A DNA stretch of 64,000 nt, taken from NCBI GenBank assembly GCA_018257865.1, contig JAEUBA010000001.1, forward strand, positions 558,001 to 622,000, given 5' to 3'. Both the position numbers and the translations under genes were made by a program. Origin of the DNA: Stereocaulon alpinum (Eukaryota > Ascomycota > Lecanoromycetes > Lecanorales > Stereocaulaceae). Shown in pieces: positions 45,151 through 55,301 of the stretch. Numbering within the stretch: position 1 is the first letter of the stretch; each line of letters opens with the position of its first letter. Below the pieces are notes generated by a model that was not told the DNA's origin, ran no database searches, and worked only from the letters and a program-made list of their open reading frames with translations.

Positions 45151-46968
45151 TCAATTGCTTCCAATCTTCCCTCTCAGCTCATCCACTTCTCTTTGCAAAG
45201 CCGACAAGTCTGCCAGCACATCTCTATTCTCAGTGTTGCTTGCAGTTGGAGAATTTAAAGGCATTTGCGAGATGGAAGAAGCATTGGAATCACTTCTCAT
45301 ACGTTCCGTTGCTGCTGTACTGTACGTGCCACTTAATCGAGACGGGTTATAGCTGTAATTGCTCGCACTCGAGCCTCGCCTCCTTGGTGGCGGCGGTGGA
45401 GCCATTGCAGGTGATCCGGAGAGGGGCTGTGTCGACTGTCGTTTCACGCCGGAAAGTGAGGGACTTCGATTCGGCGGTGTTGGAGGTCGGGCTTTCATAG
45501 ACTTTGTAGCAGGATCATCACTTCTAGATTGAGATTGTGTCGCTGTAGCTGAGGTGGTGGTAGACATAGATGAGGGTGAGCCGTTTCGAGCATGACCAGT
45601 ACGACGTGGCGGAGGTGGGGGTGGAACTTTCGAGGCCGTGGTGGGAGGAGACTGAGATAATGGGAATGAGTCCTGCGAGCCTTCTTCCGAGATGGGGGTA
45701 GACCTTTCCGAGGTCGCAAAGGGTTTTGGTCTGAGACTGTATCTTCGTGAGAGTGGTGGGGCTGGGGCGTTTCGCTTTTGTGGAGTTGGGCTTGCTTGTA
45801 TATCCGAAGGCGCTGAATGTGAGTTTCTCTTGAAACTCTCAGTAGGACTCTCAACAGTCTCTGTAGCATGTACCGAATCTAATGCGTTTGGAACGATTGG
45901 TAGCGGCTTCTCTATATCGCTCAGCGTACCTGGTAGCTTTGATGTTGAGCTTACTGGTAATGTCATGCTTGTTGTGGAGCTAGAAAAGGATAGTGTTGGG
46001 TCCTCGAAAGACACAATTTGTGGAGTGTTCGTTCTCACTAGCTTGCCATGGCGCGGCTTTGGTGCTGCAGGTTTGATCTTGCCGGATATGGACAGGGTAC
46101 TACCAACGAGTTGCTGCTGCTCTTCGTCCATTGGGGAACCCTCATGTGATGACCTTGGCGACTCTTGAAGAGCAGGGCCCGTAGTAGGTTCGAAGATAGA
46201 CTGCCTAGATATCGACGATGCGTCTGTATTGCTGCTGCTATCACCAACACTATGCTGCCCTTGGAAGCTGACTGGAGGTGGGACCGCCGCGCTAGGGCCT
46301 GAAACATTCTTCTCGCCTCTCAACAACAGTCTCTTGAAATCGTCTACATCATAATGTGGTCTAGCTGTCTTATTCTCTGCTTCTGCAGGATGTTCCTCGC
46401 TTTTCAAGCTAGCAGGACTGGGCTGGCTTTCTGTACCAAGACCAGCAAAGGTTTTGGCAAATGGATTTGCTGGTACTGTTTTCGTCCGTTGTAGATCGGA
46501 TGTTGAGTTTCCGGAGTTGCTCAGCGTATTTCGCCGTGTACTCTCCTCTTCCTCCGTACTTGCCCCTCCATCAGACTCTGCGCTGAAGGGATCCGCCAAC
46601 GGTTCGTCTTCAGCGATATTGAAGGAATTAATATTAGGCGGAGGCGAAGTGAGGATACGAGACGGAGGGAAGAAATCCCTTGGCATGCCATGTTCATCTT
46701 CTGACGTAGCAGAATGTGGGGATATGATTCGGACTGTCTTGCCGGTCTTGGTCTTGGTCGTGCGTGGGATGGCTTGATATTCATCAGCGCATATCTTTTT
46801 TTAAGGCTGGGTAACAGTTGCGCTGCCTCAGCTGCGAGGCTTACCAGTGTCTATGGGCGGGATCCGCACTTCCGCTCTCTCTGAGAAAGCATGGTTGACT
46901 GGCGCGGCTGGACTATTGAAGCTCTGTTCGCCAGTAGTCTTACGGCGGAAAGGGTTGGTGCCAGACAT
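45151..46968 (-). CDS. Disordered NPF and polyproline adaptor-like protein, unknown function
   Basis: Exon 1 is 46845-46968 and exon 2 is 45151-46772, for 581 residues. The 72-base intron has GTAAGC, a GCTGAT branch and an acceptor TCAAG. The nearer AG after the A-run would cause a stop, so it was rejected. The protein starts MSGTNPFRRKTTGEQ and is Ser, Pro and Thr rich throughout. It has two NPF tripeptides (TNPFRRK and ANPFAKT), which EH domains bind. Two SH3-ligand-like runs (KVPPPPPPRRTG and APPPPPRRRG) lie near the C-terminus. A short coiled coil, LSALQREVDELRGKIG, ends the protein. From these motifs I infer an endocytic or cortical actin adaptor. This is not recognised homology to a named family, although proteins with the same MSGTNPFRRK start are common in filamentous ascomycetes. 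Confidence 0.85.
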
Positions 46969-47238
46969 GACGGTTCTGTGGGGGAGTGGCCGTCATGGGG
47001 GCAGCTGTCATGAGCAAAGGACGCTGGGGCAGGGATACATTCTCCGTCAAATGATTCCTACCAGGTATCCATAATCAAAAGTCCAGAGACGGTGAAGCAT
47101 TTTAAAGTTTAGCCTTGCAGCCCGCGCGCTCTTCCAATTCGCCGATATCTTGAGAGCAGCTTTCATGTCACCAATTCTTTGTCTGCATCGAATCTACAAA
47201 CTTCAATCAGTAGCAGGTTTCATTGAACCTAAGTCTGA
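46969..47238. promoter_or_regulatory. Divergent promoter region
   Basis: 270 bases between the start of the NPF protein gene (minus) and the start of the F-box-like gene (plus). No specific site was recognised. Confidence 0.4.
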
Positions 47239-48174
47239 ATGATGGCTTCACATGTTTTCCCCTTCCTGCAACTGCCCGCCGAAATTCGTCTACCAATCTA
47301 CAGGCTCATGCTACCCCACTCCGAGTACCATAAGGACTCAGTCTTTGAGAGACAAGACTGCCCAGTGAAATGGCATCGTGGGGATTGCCCTGGCATACTC
47401 TTCGTCAGTCGCCGAATTCATCAAGAGGCAACCGAGGTGTTGTACCGCGAGAATACCTTTGCAATCTATGTCAGGCACCCGCGAGCACCCAGGCTCTCAA
47501 TGGGTGAAGGTCGGGCAGACCCAGAATCTTTCATGCTCGTCTCATGGGCAAACAGAACTTGGGACAACCCGAGGAATCCGATATTGCCACTTTCAGTTCT
47601 GCGAAATCATCCACATTTGCAAAGTATCCGACGATTGCACGTTAGTCTACCGCGCTACGGCGGCGATCTGTCCGGTGTTGATATGTTTATGAAGAGGACT
47701 TCCTATGCCGCTTTCCATGGTATCGATGCCTGGGTCAGCAAATGTCTCAAGGCAGGCGGACGTATTGACAGTCAGGAAAGAGAACGTATGAACTACTTCC
47801 AACAATTCAAAAAGCCCATTGACGAGATTGGGGAACTGCTTCAAGAGCTACCTCAAATGGATCAACTGTGTCTGACCTTTCAGACACATCTATATGACAT
47901 AACGACTACAGAGTACCTATTGCAGGGGATACTGAAAAAGCGAGGCATCGCCAATGCTCGATGCTTTTATGTCCGTGGCCATTGGGGAGGGCGTCTAGAA
48001 GAACTTCAATACTTTGTAGATCTCCTGCAGAGTCCAATTGGTACGAAAATACCGGAGAAGTCACATCTCCCGTCAGACATGGATGGGATGTATCTTCTAC
48101 TAGAGACAATTCGCAGGAATCACGAGCGAGATCCCTCATTCGTGCCTCCATTCATTAAGCCTATGGTTCGATAA
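47239..48174 (+). CDS. F-box-like fungal protein (2EXR/F-box-type N-terminus)
   Basis: A single exon of 311 residues. The N-terminal FPFLQLPAEIRLPIYRLMLP is the characteristic short F-box-like start of a very large and poorly known family in filamentous ascomycetes. It is followed by the usual LFVSRRIHQEATEVLYREN block. The rest has leucine-spaced helices (LPLSVLRNHPHLQSIRRLHV and similar) with no catalytic motif. By analogy it may be a substrate adaptor for SCF-type ubiquitin ligases, but Skp1 binding has not been shown for most members. The second ATG (47242) is an equally good start. Its stop is 35 bases from the stop of the convergent ECO1 gene. Confidence 0.85.
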   Translation: MMASHVFPFLQLPAEIRLPIYRLMLPHSEYHKDSVFERQDCPVKWHRGDCPGILFVSRRIHQEATEVLYRENTFAIYVRHPRAPRLSMGEGRADPESFMLVSWANRTWDNPRNPILPLSVLRNHPHLQSIRRLHVSLPRYGGDLSGVDMFMKRTSYAAFHGIDAWVSKCLKAGGRIDSQERERMNYFQQFKKPIDEIGELLQELPQMDQLCLTFQTHLYDITTTEYLLQGILKKRGIANARCFYVRGHWGGRLEELQYFVDLLQSPIGTKIPEKSHLPSDMDGMYLLLETIRRNHERDPSFVPPFIKPMVR

Positions 48175-48209
48175 TGCAAACGCTACATTATACGCTATAA
48201 CACGTGGGC

Positions 48210-49557
48210 TCACTCCTCTCCACGGTAAATATGCCACCCTATCTCCGCCTCGAACCAGCGCTCTGCCAACCGTCCTCCACTTTCTGTGGGCTGGCTGAAG
48301 GCCACCAAAGACTTTGGCGCTTCAACCCCGTAGAAGAAGTTCCTCCGAGCACACTCCAGCAGAGCAACAGCCAGACCTCGACCTCGATGTGATTTGGATA
48401 TCCATATACGGGAAATACCAAGTAGGGCAACATCATTGGAGGTCGATACCGAAATAGAGGAGCTTTTTGAGGTGACCAAGACCTTGTTTTGCCCATTTTC
48501 TCCATTCTTCGAGCGGATCACTGGGAGTGCACTGCTAATCTTCTCCGCCAGGCAGAAACCAACACATTTGTCGTCCACCATATATAGGAATGACTTGAAG
48601 CGATCCCCTTTCTTGTCCGGCCCTTCCACACCACTTCGCCGTGTCTCAATGATTTTCTTCTCAGGGTCCAGCGCGCCCCATAAATGCTCATCTTCAATGT
48701 CTGCAGACGATAACTCAGCGTTGACAACCTCTAGCACCTTCTTCACCCTGTTCCTTGCTGCTAAAGCGCTCTTCCGATCTACTGTCACCACCATCTCTCT
48801 CTCGCTCTCAACGGCTCTCTCCGATTGTATCCTTCTCACGCTGTCATCCTTCAAGAAAGCCTTTCCCATGTCCACGCCCCCCACGTTCATCGCGCAATAT
48901 TTGCTGTGCAGTGCCGCATCCTCTTTGACTGATGGAATATACTCCATACCACATGTCCTGCAAGTCTTTCGCACTTCGCCCCCCAGGTCGATCTGCATCT
49001 GAGTGATGGCCTTCTTTGTCACCCTTGGCAGCTTGCGAGCATTTGGGGTAATATCGGATAAGGGCTCACTTGCAGAGCCATCATCAATGGCAGGTCGTTT
49101 GCGTTTCAGGAAAGAGAATGCAGGCTTGCGCGAGGCTAGTTTTGGCGAAGGTACTGGTGGCGGAGATGAAGGCGGGGATGAAAGCTCGGATTCATCATCA
49201 TGGAGCGCGTCAGAGGAGAATAGAGCGCGTTGAGCTGCCGCTGGACTTGAAGGCGCTGTGACCGAAGATGCTGGAGCTTCGGAAGTCTTCGGTAAGGCGC
49301 ATGCACCATCCACGCTTTTCCCCTCCGTTTGTTCGACTTCCTGAGGGGAGCCGAGGTTCTCTTCTATAATGGTGCCTGTCGCATTCATACGTATTCTCTT
49401 GCGGGGGCGATCAGTATCATAGCTGTTCTCGAGTCGCACCCGCTGCCTTGAGTATGTCTTAATGGTTCCTCTGTGCAGGTATTAGGATCTGTAGCAAGTA
49501 GATGTTCCGAAAAGCTGGAATGTACCTTTTGAAGGAGTTCGAGACTCCGAAGGCCAT
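48210..49557 (-). CDS. ECO1: Cohesion acetyltransferase Eco1
   Basis: Exon 1 is 49526-49557 and exon 2 is 48210-49470, for 430 residues. The intron joins codon AG|A to give KRGTIKTYSRQRVR. The N-terminal 150 residues are disordered. A C2H2-type zinc finger follows (KTCRTCGMEYIP..DAALHSKYC), the hallmark of Eco1/Esco proteins. The GNAT acetyltransferase part then ends with ISRIWISKSHRGRGLAVALL (acetyl-CoA loop) and FSQPTESGGRLAERWF, closing at HIYRGEE. Eco1 acetylates Smc3 during S phase and so locks cohesin on sister chromatids. It is larger than the yeast enzyme (281 residues) because of the extended N-terminus and a loop before the acetyl-CoA motif. Confidence 0.96.
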
Positions 49558-50045
49558 GTTGTCTATGATTCTGTATCGTGATAGATGATTAATGATTTGT
49601 GAAGCAGAAAAGGTTCGAGGGCTCAATGGGTGCCTTTAAATTGTTTGGCTTCTGCAGCCTGTCACAATCACAGGCTCCTTCTCTGGCAGCGACGCGTCAG
49701 AAGCTCAGAACGCGCCCGAGAGCCGGAGATTTGCCGGGCGCTAAGCCTTGTTGGATCTTCTTGAGTATCGAGATATTGGTCGTCGGGCGTCGTCATATGC
49801 ATGGGTGCAAAACAGGCACCTTGCATGGTGTGCACGTGAACATTCTGTGGACCGCATGGACATGGTGTAGACGTAGTAAATCCCCTGGATACGGTGTTGG
49901 CAGTATGTCAATACTACCGTCAATTCCTTGATCCCAGTTAACGTTACTACACGAACCCGTCCTTAAACATTCTCAACTGACAATTATCCTCGGGCCATCC
50001 GGACCACACCCATCATTTTCATCTATCAGACGATGTCCAGAGCCC

Positions 50046-50527
50046 TTCAACACTACGACATTCAACACTGAAAGAGATAAGACCGCTCAATTCGGCCTAG
50101 AGGGGCTGGCCTGGGCTGTATTTGCTTGGTGCAGCACATCCGTCACACCATTCATGAAGTTGGACGCTTAGAATGCTAGAACCTTCATGAAGCAAGCTCA
50201 GGCAGAGGATAGGATGAAAGCGCAATCCTTCAACACTTGAATTATGTTGAAGTATTAACTTAATGTAACAGGGTCTGCCATCTCCGATACTCGGGAATCT
50301 AGGATCTCGATTAGACCCGTGTTGAGAATCCCCTCCGATGCTCGATGTGTTAAGATGAATAAGTGAGATAGATTTTAACACAACGATCTTCAACACGCAA
50401 AGTGTTGAAACCTGGCATTCAGGTAGACCAGACGACGCTTTTAACGCTATGTGAGTGTTGCGTAAGTTGTTTGGTGTTTAACACGTCCTTTAACACAACG
50501 ATGCCCAACACTCCAAGTGTTGAAACC
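50046..50527. repeat. Dispersed palindromic repeats (TTCAACAC / GTGTTGAA) with a 39-base duplicated unit
   Basis: The octamer TTCAACAC occurs at 50046, 50061, 50229 and 50389, with its complement GTGTTGAA at 50402 and 50518, and near matches at 50245, 50319 and 50347. A 39-base unit at 50374-50412 recurs at 50489-50527 with 5 mismatches. In the first unit TTCAACAC (50389-50396) and GTGTTGAA (50402-50409) form a perfect hairpin with a five-base loop. The second unit has a slightly imperfect version. It could be a remnant of a small inverted-repeat transposon or a protein-binding array. Confidence 0.8.
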
Positions 50528-51717
50528 GTCCTGCTAAGGTTAGGTTGGTGGGGCTACAATCGCAAGCCGTGCTTGTCGTTCATTCGTGTGCAAAAGGGGC
50601 GTTATTATCAACGACGCTCAAAGCCCAAAGTCTTAAAACCTCAAGGGGCCTAGAGGATATGCAAGCGCTCGGTTCCAATTGCCTTGCGTCCGTTCAACCC
50701 GCTCAAATATGCTCGACAGTAATCGCTGTTTGACTATATAGATGCACATTCACTCCCACAAATTCCCATCACGTTTTATTTACAACCTCGAGAGCAACGA
50801 GATATCTGCCATCATCAGTCGGTGTTGGGTCACCACAGCGTGATGGCTCGTCCGAGTAAAGCTGCCACGTCCTACAACAATGCTACGTCAGCCGAGCGTG
50901 CCCCACGTCTTAGTAAGCCTGCTCACTGACAGTTCAGCTCTAATTCCATCCAATGGCTTCGATGAGAAAAATCCCTCCATCATATCTGGAATGAGCGGCT
51001 ACACGGGAATACGTGGGATCCAGATTTCTAGGCCCAAGCTCCGCATAGACGCTACACGAGAGATGCTAAGTCCATGCGAGTCAATAGTGGTGCTACTCGT
51101 TCACACGAAAGCTAGGACCGTCGCTCGAGTTTCTTACAGGAACAGCCTTTGCTTGGCCAGGAGCCGTTGAAAGCTTCACCGATTCTTTATTGGTACTCCA
51201 ACCTTCTACCGGCATCCACTCAGCTACAGTCTGTCAGCGCTAACACCGCCATCAAGTCTGTTTCAGCCAGCCTCAGACAATGGCGGACCCTTTCTCTTCT
51301 TTTCCGTCTCAATCTTTACAATCTCAAGGCAAGTCATTAGCAAGCCACCCGTTCGCAAAGTCATGCAAAGTCTCTTCCCCACTTCGCTTAAGCCATGTCT
51401 ATCAGCCATTCCCTACACAGTCAGCTTCAGATCATTGAATTGGCTGGTCTTCAGTTCACCTTCGGCCAGCCACTGGCTCCTCCTGCATGCCGAGAACTCG
51501 TCACGCGGTCTCTACCATCGTATTTGAAGAAGAGGTGAAGCCATTGTTGTCTGTGATTCGTTGTTGATAGTTTTCCGTAGAACACGATGGTGTGCACGCA
51601 ATCTCTCGTCACCGCCTTGACGTGCATTTGCTTCCTTGCGTGATGCTCAATGTCCTTGTGAGGCTGACACTAGTGCTTTGCTTGCACGCCCTCGGTTATT
51701 CTTCTACATCAATGTGA

Positions 51718-51725
51718 TATAAAAA
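51718..51725 (+). promoter_or_regulatory. TATA box of the tyrosinase gene
   Basis: TATAAAAA lies 65 bases upstream of the ATG at 51783 and is the strongest TATA match in the window, which fits a tightly regulated gene. Confidence 0.6.
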
Positions 51726-51782
51726 GGGCCATATTTCACTGAAGTCTCCCCAGTTCGTGAACTTCAGAGCAGATCTAGAACC

Positions 51783-53889
51783 ATGGGAGTCAATTCTGAA
51801 CAAGTTCCCATCTCTGAGCAAGCACGCAGTCCTGTTATCCCTTCACCCACTCCTATCACCGGGATACACACCCCTGGTGGAAAGCCCGCTTTGCGCCTGC
51901 CTATTGATGAATTACAAGCCAAACACCCTCTGGTATTCAATCTCTACATTCAAGCTCTCTCCAATTGGCAAAAGGATGGCAATGGCAAGGTTGATCCTGA
52001 CAATGGTGTCGGCACGAGTTACTTTCAAGTGAATGGTTTGGCTCTTTTTGATTCCCAGTTTGCAATGTGTCCCTGCTGAACCTTCGTTAAGGGATCCATG
52101 GTGTACCATTTGAGTCCTGGCAGAATGATCCTACCCCTCCAGCCTACCCTAACATCCAGGCCGGCTACTGCACCCACCGAAGCGTATTATTCGTGCCCTG
52201 GCACCGACCTTACTTGGCGCTATACGAGGTATGCTCTCTTCTGTCAATCCCTGTGGCGATATCGTGTCATATTGATGATATCAAGCAAATCATCTTTGCA
52301 TACGCCGAGCAAGTAGCGAAGGGTTTTACTGGGCCAAAAGCCCAGCAGTACGCGGAAGCTCTTAAGCAAGTGCGGCTACCGTAAGTATACACTATCCGTC
52401 GCGTGATATTGAACGTTACCAAATCTCATACAGATATTGGGACTGGGCAGTCAGCGGACATCTTCCAGAGGTCACAAAGCAGGAAAATATAGATGTCGAA
52501 GTTCCGGGTTCCAAGCAAGGGACTACAGCTCTACAATCGATCCATAATCCACTTTATTCGTACATATACACCTCAACATACGCCCAAGGTATCTTGAACA
52601 AGGAGCTGGAGCCACCAGAGGTGTGGAATGAGTCCAAACGCTGCCCGAATGCCAAAGGTCAGAACCAGATGAACGTGGCTGACGATCAAATCTTCAAAAG
52701 AGGCCCCGCTCTCCAGAAGGAGATCTTCAACATCATGTCAATCAATGATTTTGGTCAATTTTCGTGCACTGCTTGGAAAAAGAAGACTGATCCAACTCAC
52801 TATCCCTCATTGGAGGACGCTCACAATACGGTACATAACTTCATTGGGACCGAGGACACTACGACAGCACCCACTGGTAACATGACAGATGTCTACTCAA
52901 GTTCCTTTGATCCAATCTTCTGGCTACATCACACAAACATCGATAGATTAGCGGCGATCTGGCAGGCTATTCACCCTAATTGTGTCATAGACACTCTACA
53001 GGCCAACATGGATCGCTACACCGAGAGGCAAGGCATCAACGACTCTGGCGCTTCCAACCTGGAGCCATTCCACCAGTCAGCGGTCCGCAAAGACTATTTC
53101 ACCGCCGAATCACAGAAAGAAGTTGCTTCGGCTTTCCTCTTAGGCTACTACTACAAGGAGACACCGCTACAGTATTTCAACGACCCCAAAGCCATGACCG
53201 AGTATGCCACCGAGCAGTACAGAGAACTTTACGAACCCACGAAGCCCAAGTTCTCTTTTCTTACTCCCTCAGAAGGCGCAGATACCGGCGCACCTAAAGA
53301 TGCACCTCCACCACAAGTCCGCACGGACTGGCAAGCTTTCGTCCGCGTTAATCAATTTGCCATTAGCGGTACTTGGGGTATCCACATCTTTGTTGGCGAG
53401 GCTCCAGCCAACTCTGACGAATGGGCCATGGCTCCTAATTTGGTTGGCACCGTCAGCGTCCTGGCACCATCGAATCGCAATCATTGCGCTAACTGCCGCG
53501 GCCAAGCTGATCGCAACCTTTCGGTGACTGGAGCTGTTGATCTGACTGAGATGTTGAGGCAAGAATTTCATGACACTACTGATGATCAGACTGTGGCTGC
53601 CTTTTTGCGGGAGAACTTGACTTGGAAGGTCGCTAAGGTATGTCCATCTACAATCTGAAAAGCTAAGGACGTTTGATACCTTGTGTGAGAATGAACGCTG
53701 ACTGACACGCACTAGGATGCTATTAACGTCCCTTTGACTAACGAGCTGGGTCTTGTGGTCGGCGTCTCCGCCACACCAATTACTTATCCCGCTGACAAGT
53801 CACAAATGCCCATCTGGGGCGAGACAGTGGTATGGTATAGCGTGACAGCTGATAAAGATGGCGGACTCTCCGGTCACGAGCAGCTTTGA
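51783..53889 (+). CDS. Tyrosinase (copper monophenol/o-diphenol oxidase)
   Basis: Five exons, 51783-52035, 52092-52228, 52286-52380, 52434-53637 and 53716-53889, give 620 residues. The enzyme hydroxylates monophenols and oxidises o-diphenols to quinones for melanin and related pigments. CuA ligands are His87, His113 and His122 (GIHGVPFESW, YCTHRSV, PWHRPYLALYE). Cys111 two residues before His113 is placed for the Cys-His thioether of fungal tyrosinases. CuB ligands are His292 and His296 (DAHNTVHNF) and one of the His pair 327/328 (FWLHHTNIDR). There is no secretion signal, so it is probably intracellular. The C-terminal 200 residues form the shielding domain usual in latent proenzymes, including CANCRGQADRNL. 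The start follows a TATA box by 65 bases. No pigment polyketide synthase is nearby. Confidence 0.96.
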
Positions 53890-54633
53890 GGACATTGTGG
53901 GCTTGCGGGGCGCAATCGAAGAGAATCTTTGGGTTTAGAACGGCCAAACCTTTAAAACGAATATCCTTCACCTACAAAAGCTCTTTCAGCCTCGCTTTCT
54001 CTTTCCCTCTCGTCCTTCATAAGCCTCCTGATCCTAAAATGGTGCTACAAATGCTCTCGTGATTCATTGAAAATGATTCGAAGACTACAACTATTGTATA
54101 ACAAATTGTACTAAAGACATTTTTCTTCTAATGTTTCATTCTGGCCTGAAGTACATCGTCAATGCCCGGCATTCTATCTAGCTGAACCATTTTTCTTATC
54201 TTGAAGGCATAAATTGCTGGGATCGATATACTTAAGAATAAGATCTACAACATGACATGGACAATAGAGCCAAGTCATTCTAGAGGAGACAGCGACTCTA
54301 CGATATCCTCTTGTACTAGTCCTTGTGTACTGACAGCAGGAAGAAGCCAGTCCGCGTGCACAACTCACCGATGAAATTAGGTGTATGTATACGTAAAGTC
54401 AGAAGAGGAAAACCAATGCTTGACACTGCTTGTACCACCATCAAAGCCGACATTAACCGATCCAATAGTAACACATGTCAGGCTAGGATGTGATCATCAC
54501 GCATCATCATGAAACCAGATTGATTCTCTATAAACAACAATCCATCTGTCCAAGCCCCACACACCGCACAGAAACACTTCACAACTAACCATACCCAGGA
54601 ACAAAGACTCGTAGTACGATACCAAAACCCAAA
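53890..54633. other. Intergenic region after the tyrosinase gene
   Basis: About 740 bases, moderately AT-rich near 54020-54250 where the tyrosinase polyadenylation region should lie. No gene or repeat recognised. Confidence 0.5.
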
Positions 54634-55023
54634 ATGCCATCCACAAACGATAACAACCCCGTAACCTTCGTGTACGCACCTCCCCTCCTATCCCCTTCCC
54701 CCCACTTCCCTCCCTATACAAGCCCCCCACTTCCCCTCCCCCCCCAAACAACGGCTAACCCCCACCCCCTCCGCAACAGTACCTCAACCCTAGGCAACGG
54801 CGTCGGCGGCGTCGCCAAAACAGCCGGCGGCATCGTGGGCGCAACAGGCCGCGGCGTCGGCCAAACAGTCACAGGTGTAACGGGGACAATGGGAAAACCT
54901 GTAGGAGACGCATTGGAGGCTGTGGGGAATGGAGTGGAGAGTGGGGCGCGGAATGTGGGGGATGGGGTTGAGGATGCGGGGAAGGGGAAGAGGGGGGTTT
55001 GGGTTGGGGGGGTTGGGAAGTAG
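54634..55023 (+). CDS. Small glycine/valine-rich amphipathic protein, unknown function
   Basis: Best read as two exons, 54634-54671 and 54780-55023, giving 93 residues. The 108-base intron (GTACGC..CAACAG) is almost pure C/T with some A, and reading through it would give an implausible Pro-rich insert. After a short polar start (MPSTNDNNPVTFV), the protein has repeated Gly/Val/Thr steps such as NGVGGVAKTAGGIVGATGRG, then VGDALEAVGNGVESGARNVG, and ends GVWVGGVGK. The 11-residue-like periodicity of Gly, Val and charged residues resembles small LEA-like or stress proteins, but I do not recognise a named family. The 3' half changes abruptly to G-rich codons, as does the sequence after the stop. 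Confidence 0.6.
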   Translation: MPSTNDNNPVTFVYAPPLLSPSPHFPPYTSPPLPLPPQTTANPHPLRNSTSTLGNGVGGVAKTAGGIVGATGRGVGQTVTGVTGTMGKPVGDALEAVGNGVESGARNVGDGVEDAGKGKRGVWVGGVGK

Positions 55024-55301
55024 GGTTTGGTTGAGGTGGGAGGAGGGGGTGGGGAAAGGGGGAAAGGGGGAAGGGGGTATGATGATGATGGGATGATGGG
55101 ATGGGAGTAAAATGATGGTTTAGGGATGGGCCTGGGGTTTTGGGTTTGGATGAGGGATGGTTTTTTGTGTTACTGAATATGCTTCATTCGCTTTAATGCT
55201 TGTATACACAATGATGATAATGATGCTGAACTTGCAATGCAACCGTGCAACACCTTGAACGCCCAATACTGCTCTGGATCTGATCGGAAAGATGTCGCTC
55301 A

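Larger units (their letters stand above)
49558..51782. other. Gene-poor, repeat-containing stretch before the tyrosinase gene
   Basis: About 2.2 kb between the ECO1 start and the tyrosinase start. Frames are short and disconnected. The segment 50046-50527 has many TTCAACAC/GTGTTGAA palindromic repeats (listed separately). The right end carries the TATA box of the tyrosinase gene. A 52-codon frame near 51280 (starting MADPFSSFPSQ) has no support. Confidence 0.5.

Noticed and set aside
46773..46844. Nearer acceptor (AAAAAAAG) for the intron of the NPF protein gene
   Set aside because: Using it leads to a stop within four codons. The acceptor TCAAG further on keeps the frame and has a GCTGAT branch site at a good distance.
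51149..51340. Short frames upstream of the tyrosinase gene as an additional exon or gene
   Set aside because: No splice path joins them to the tyrosinase start, which has its own TATA box 65 bases upstream.
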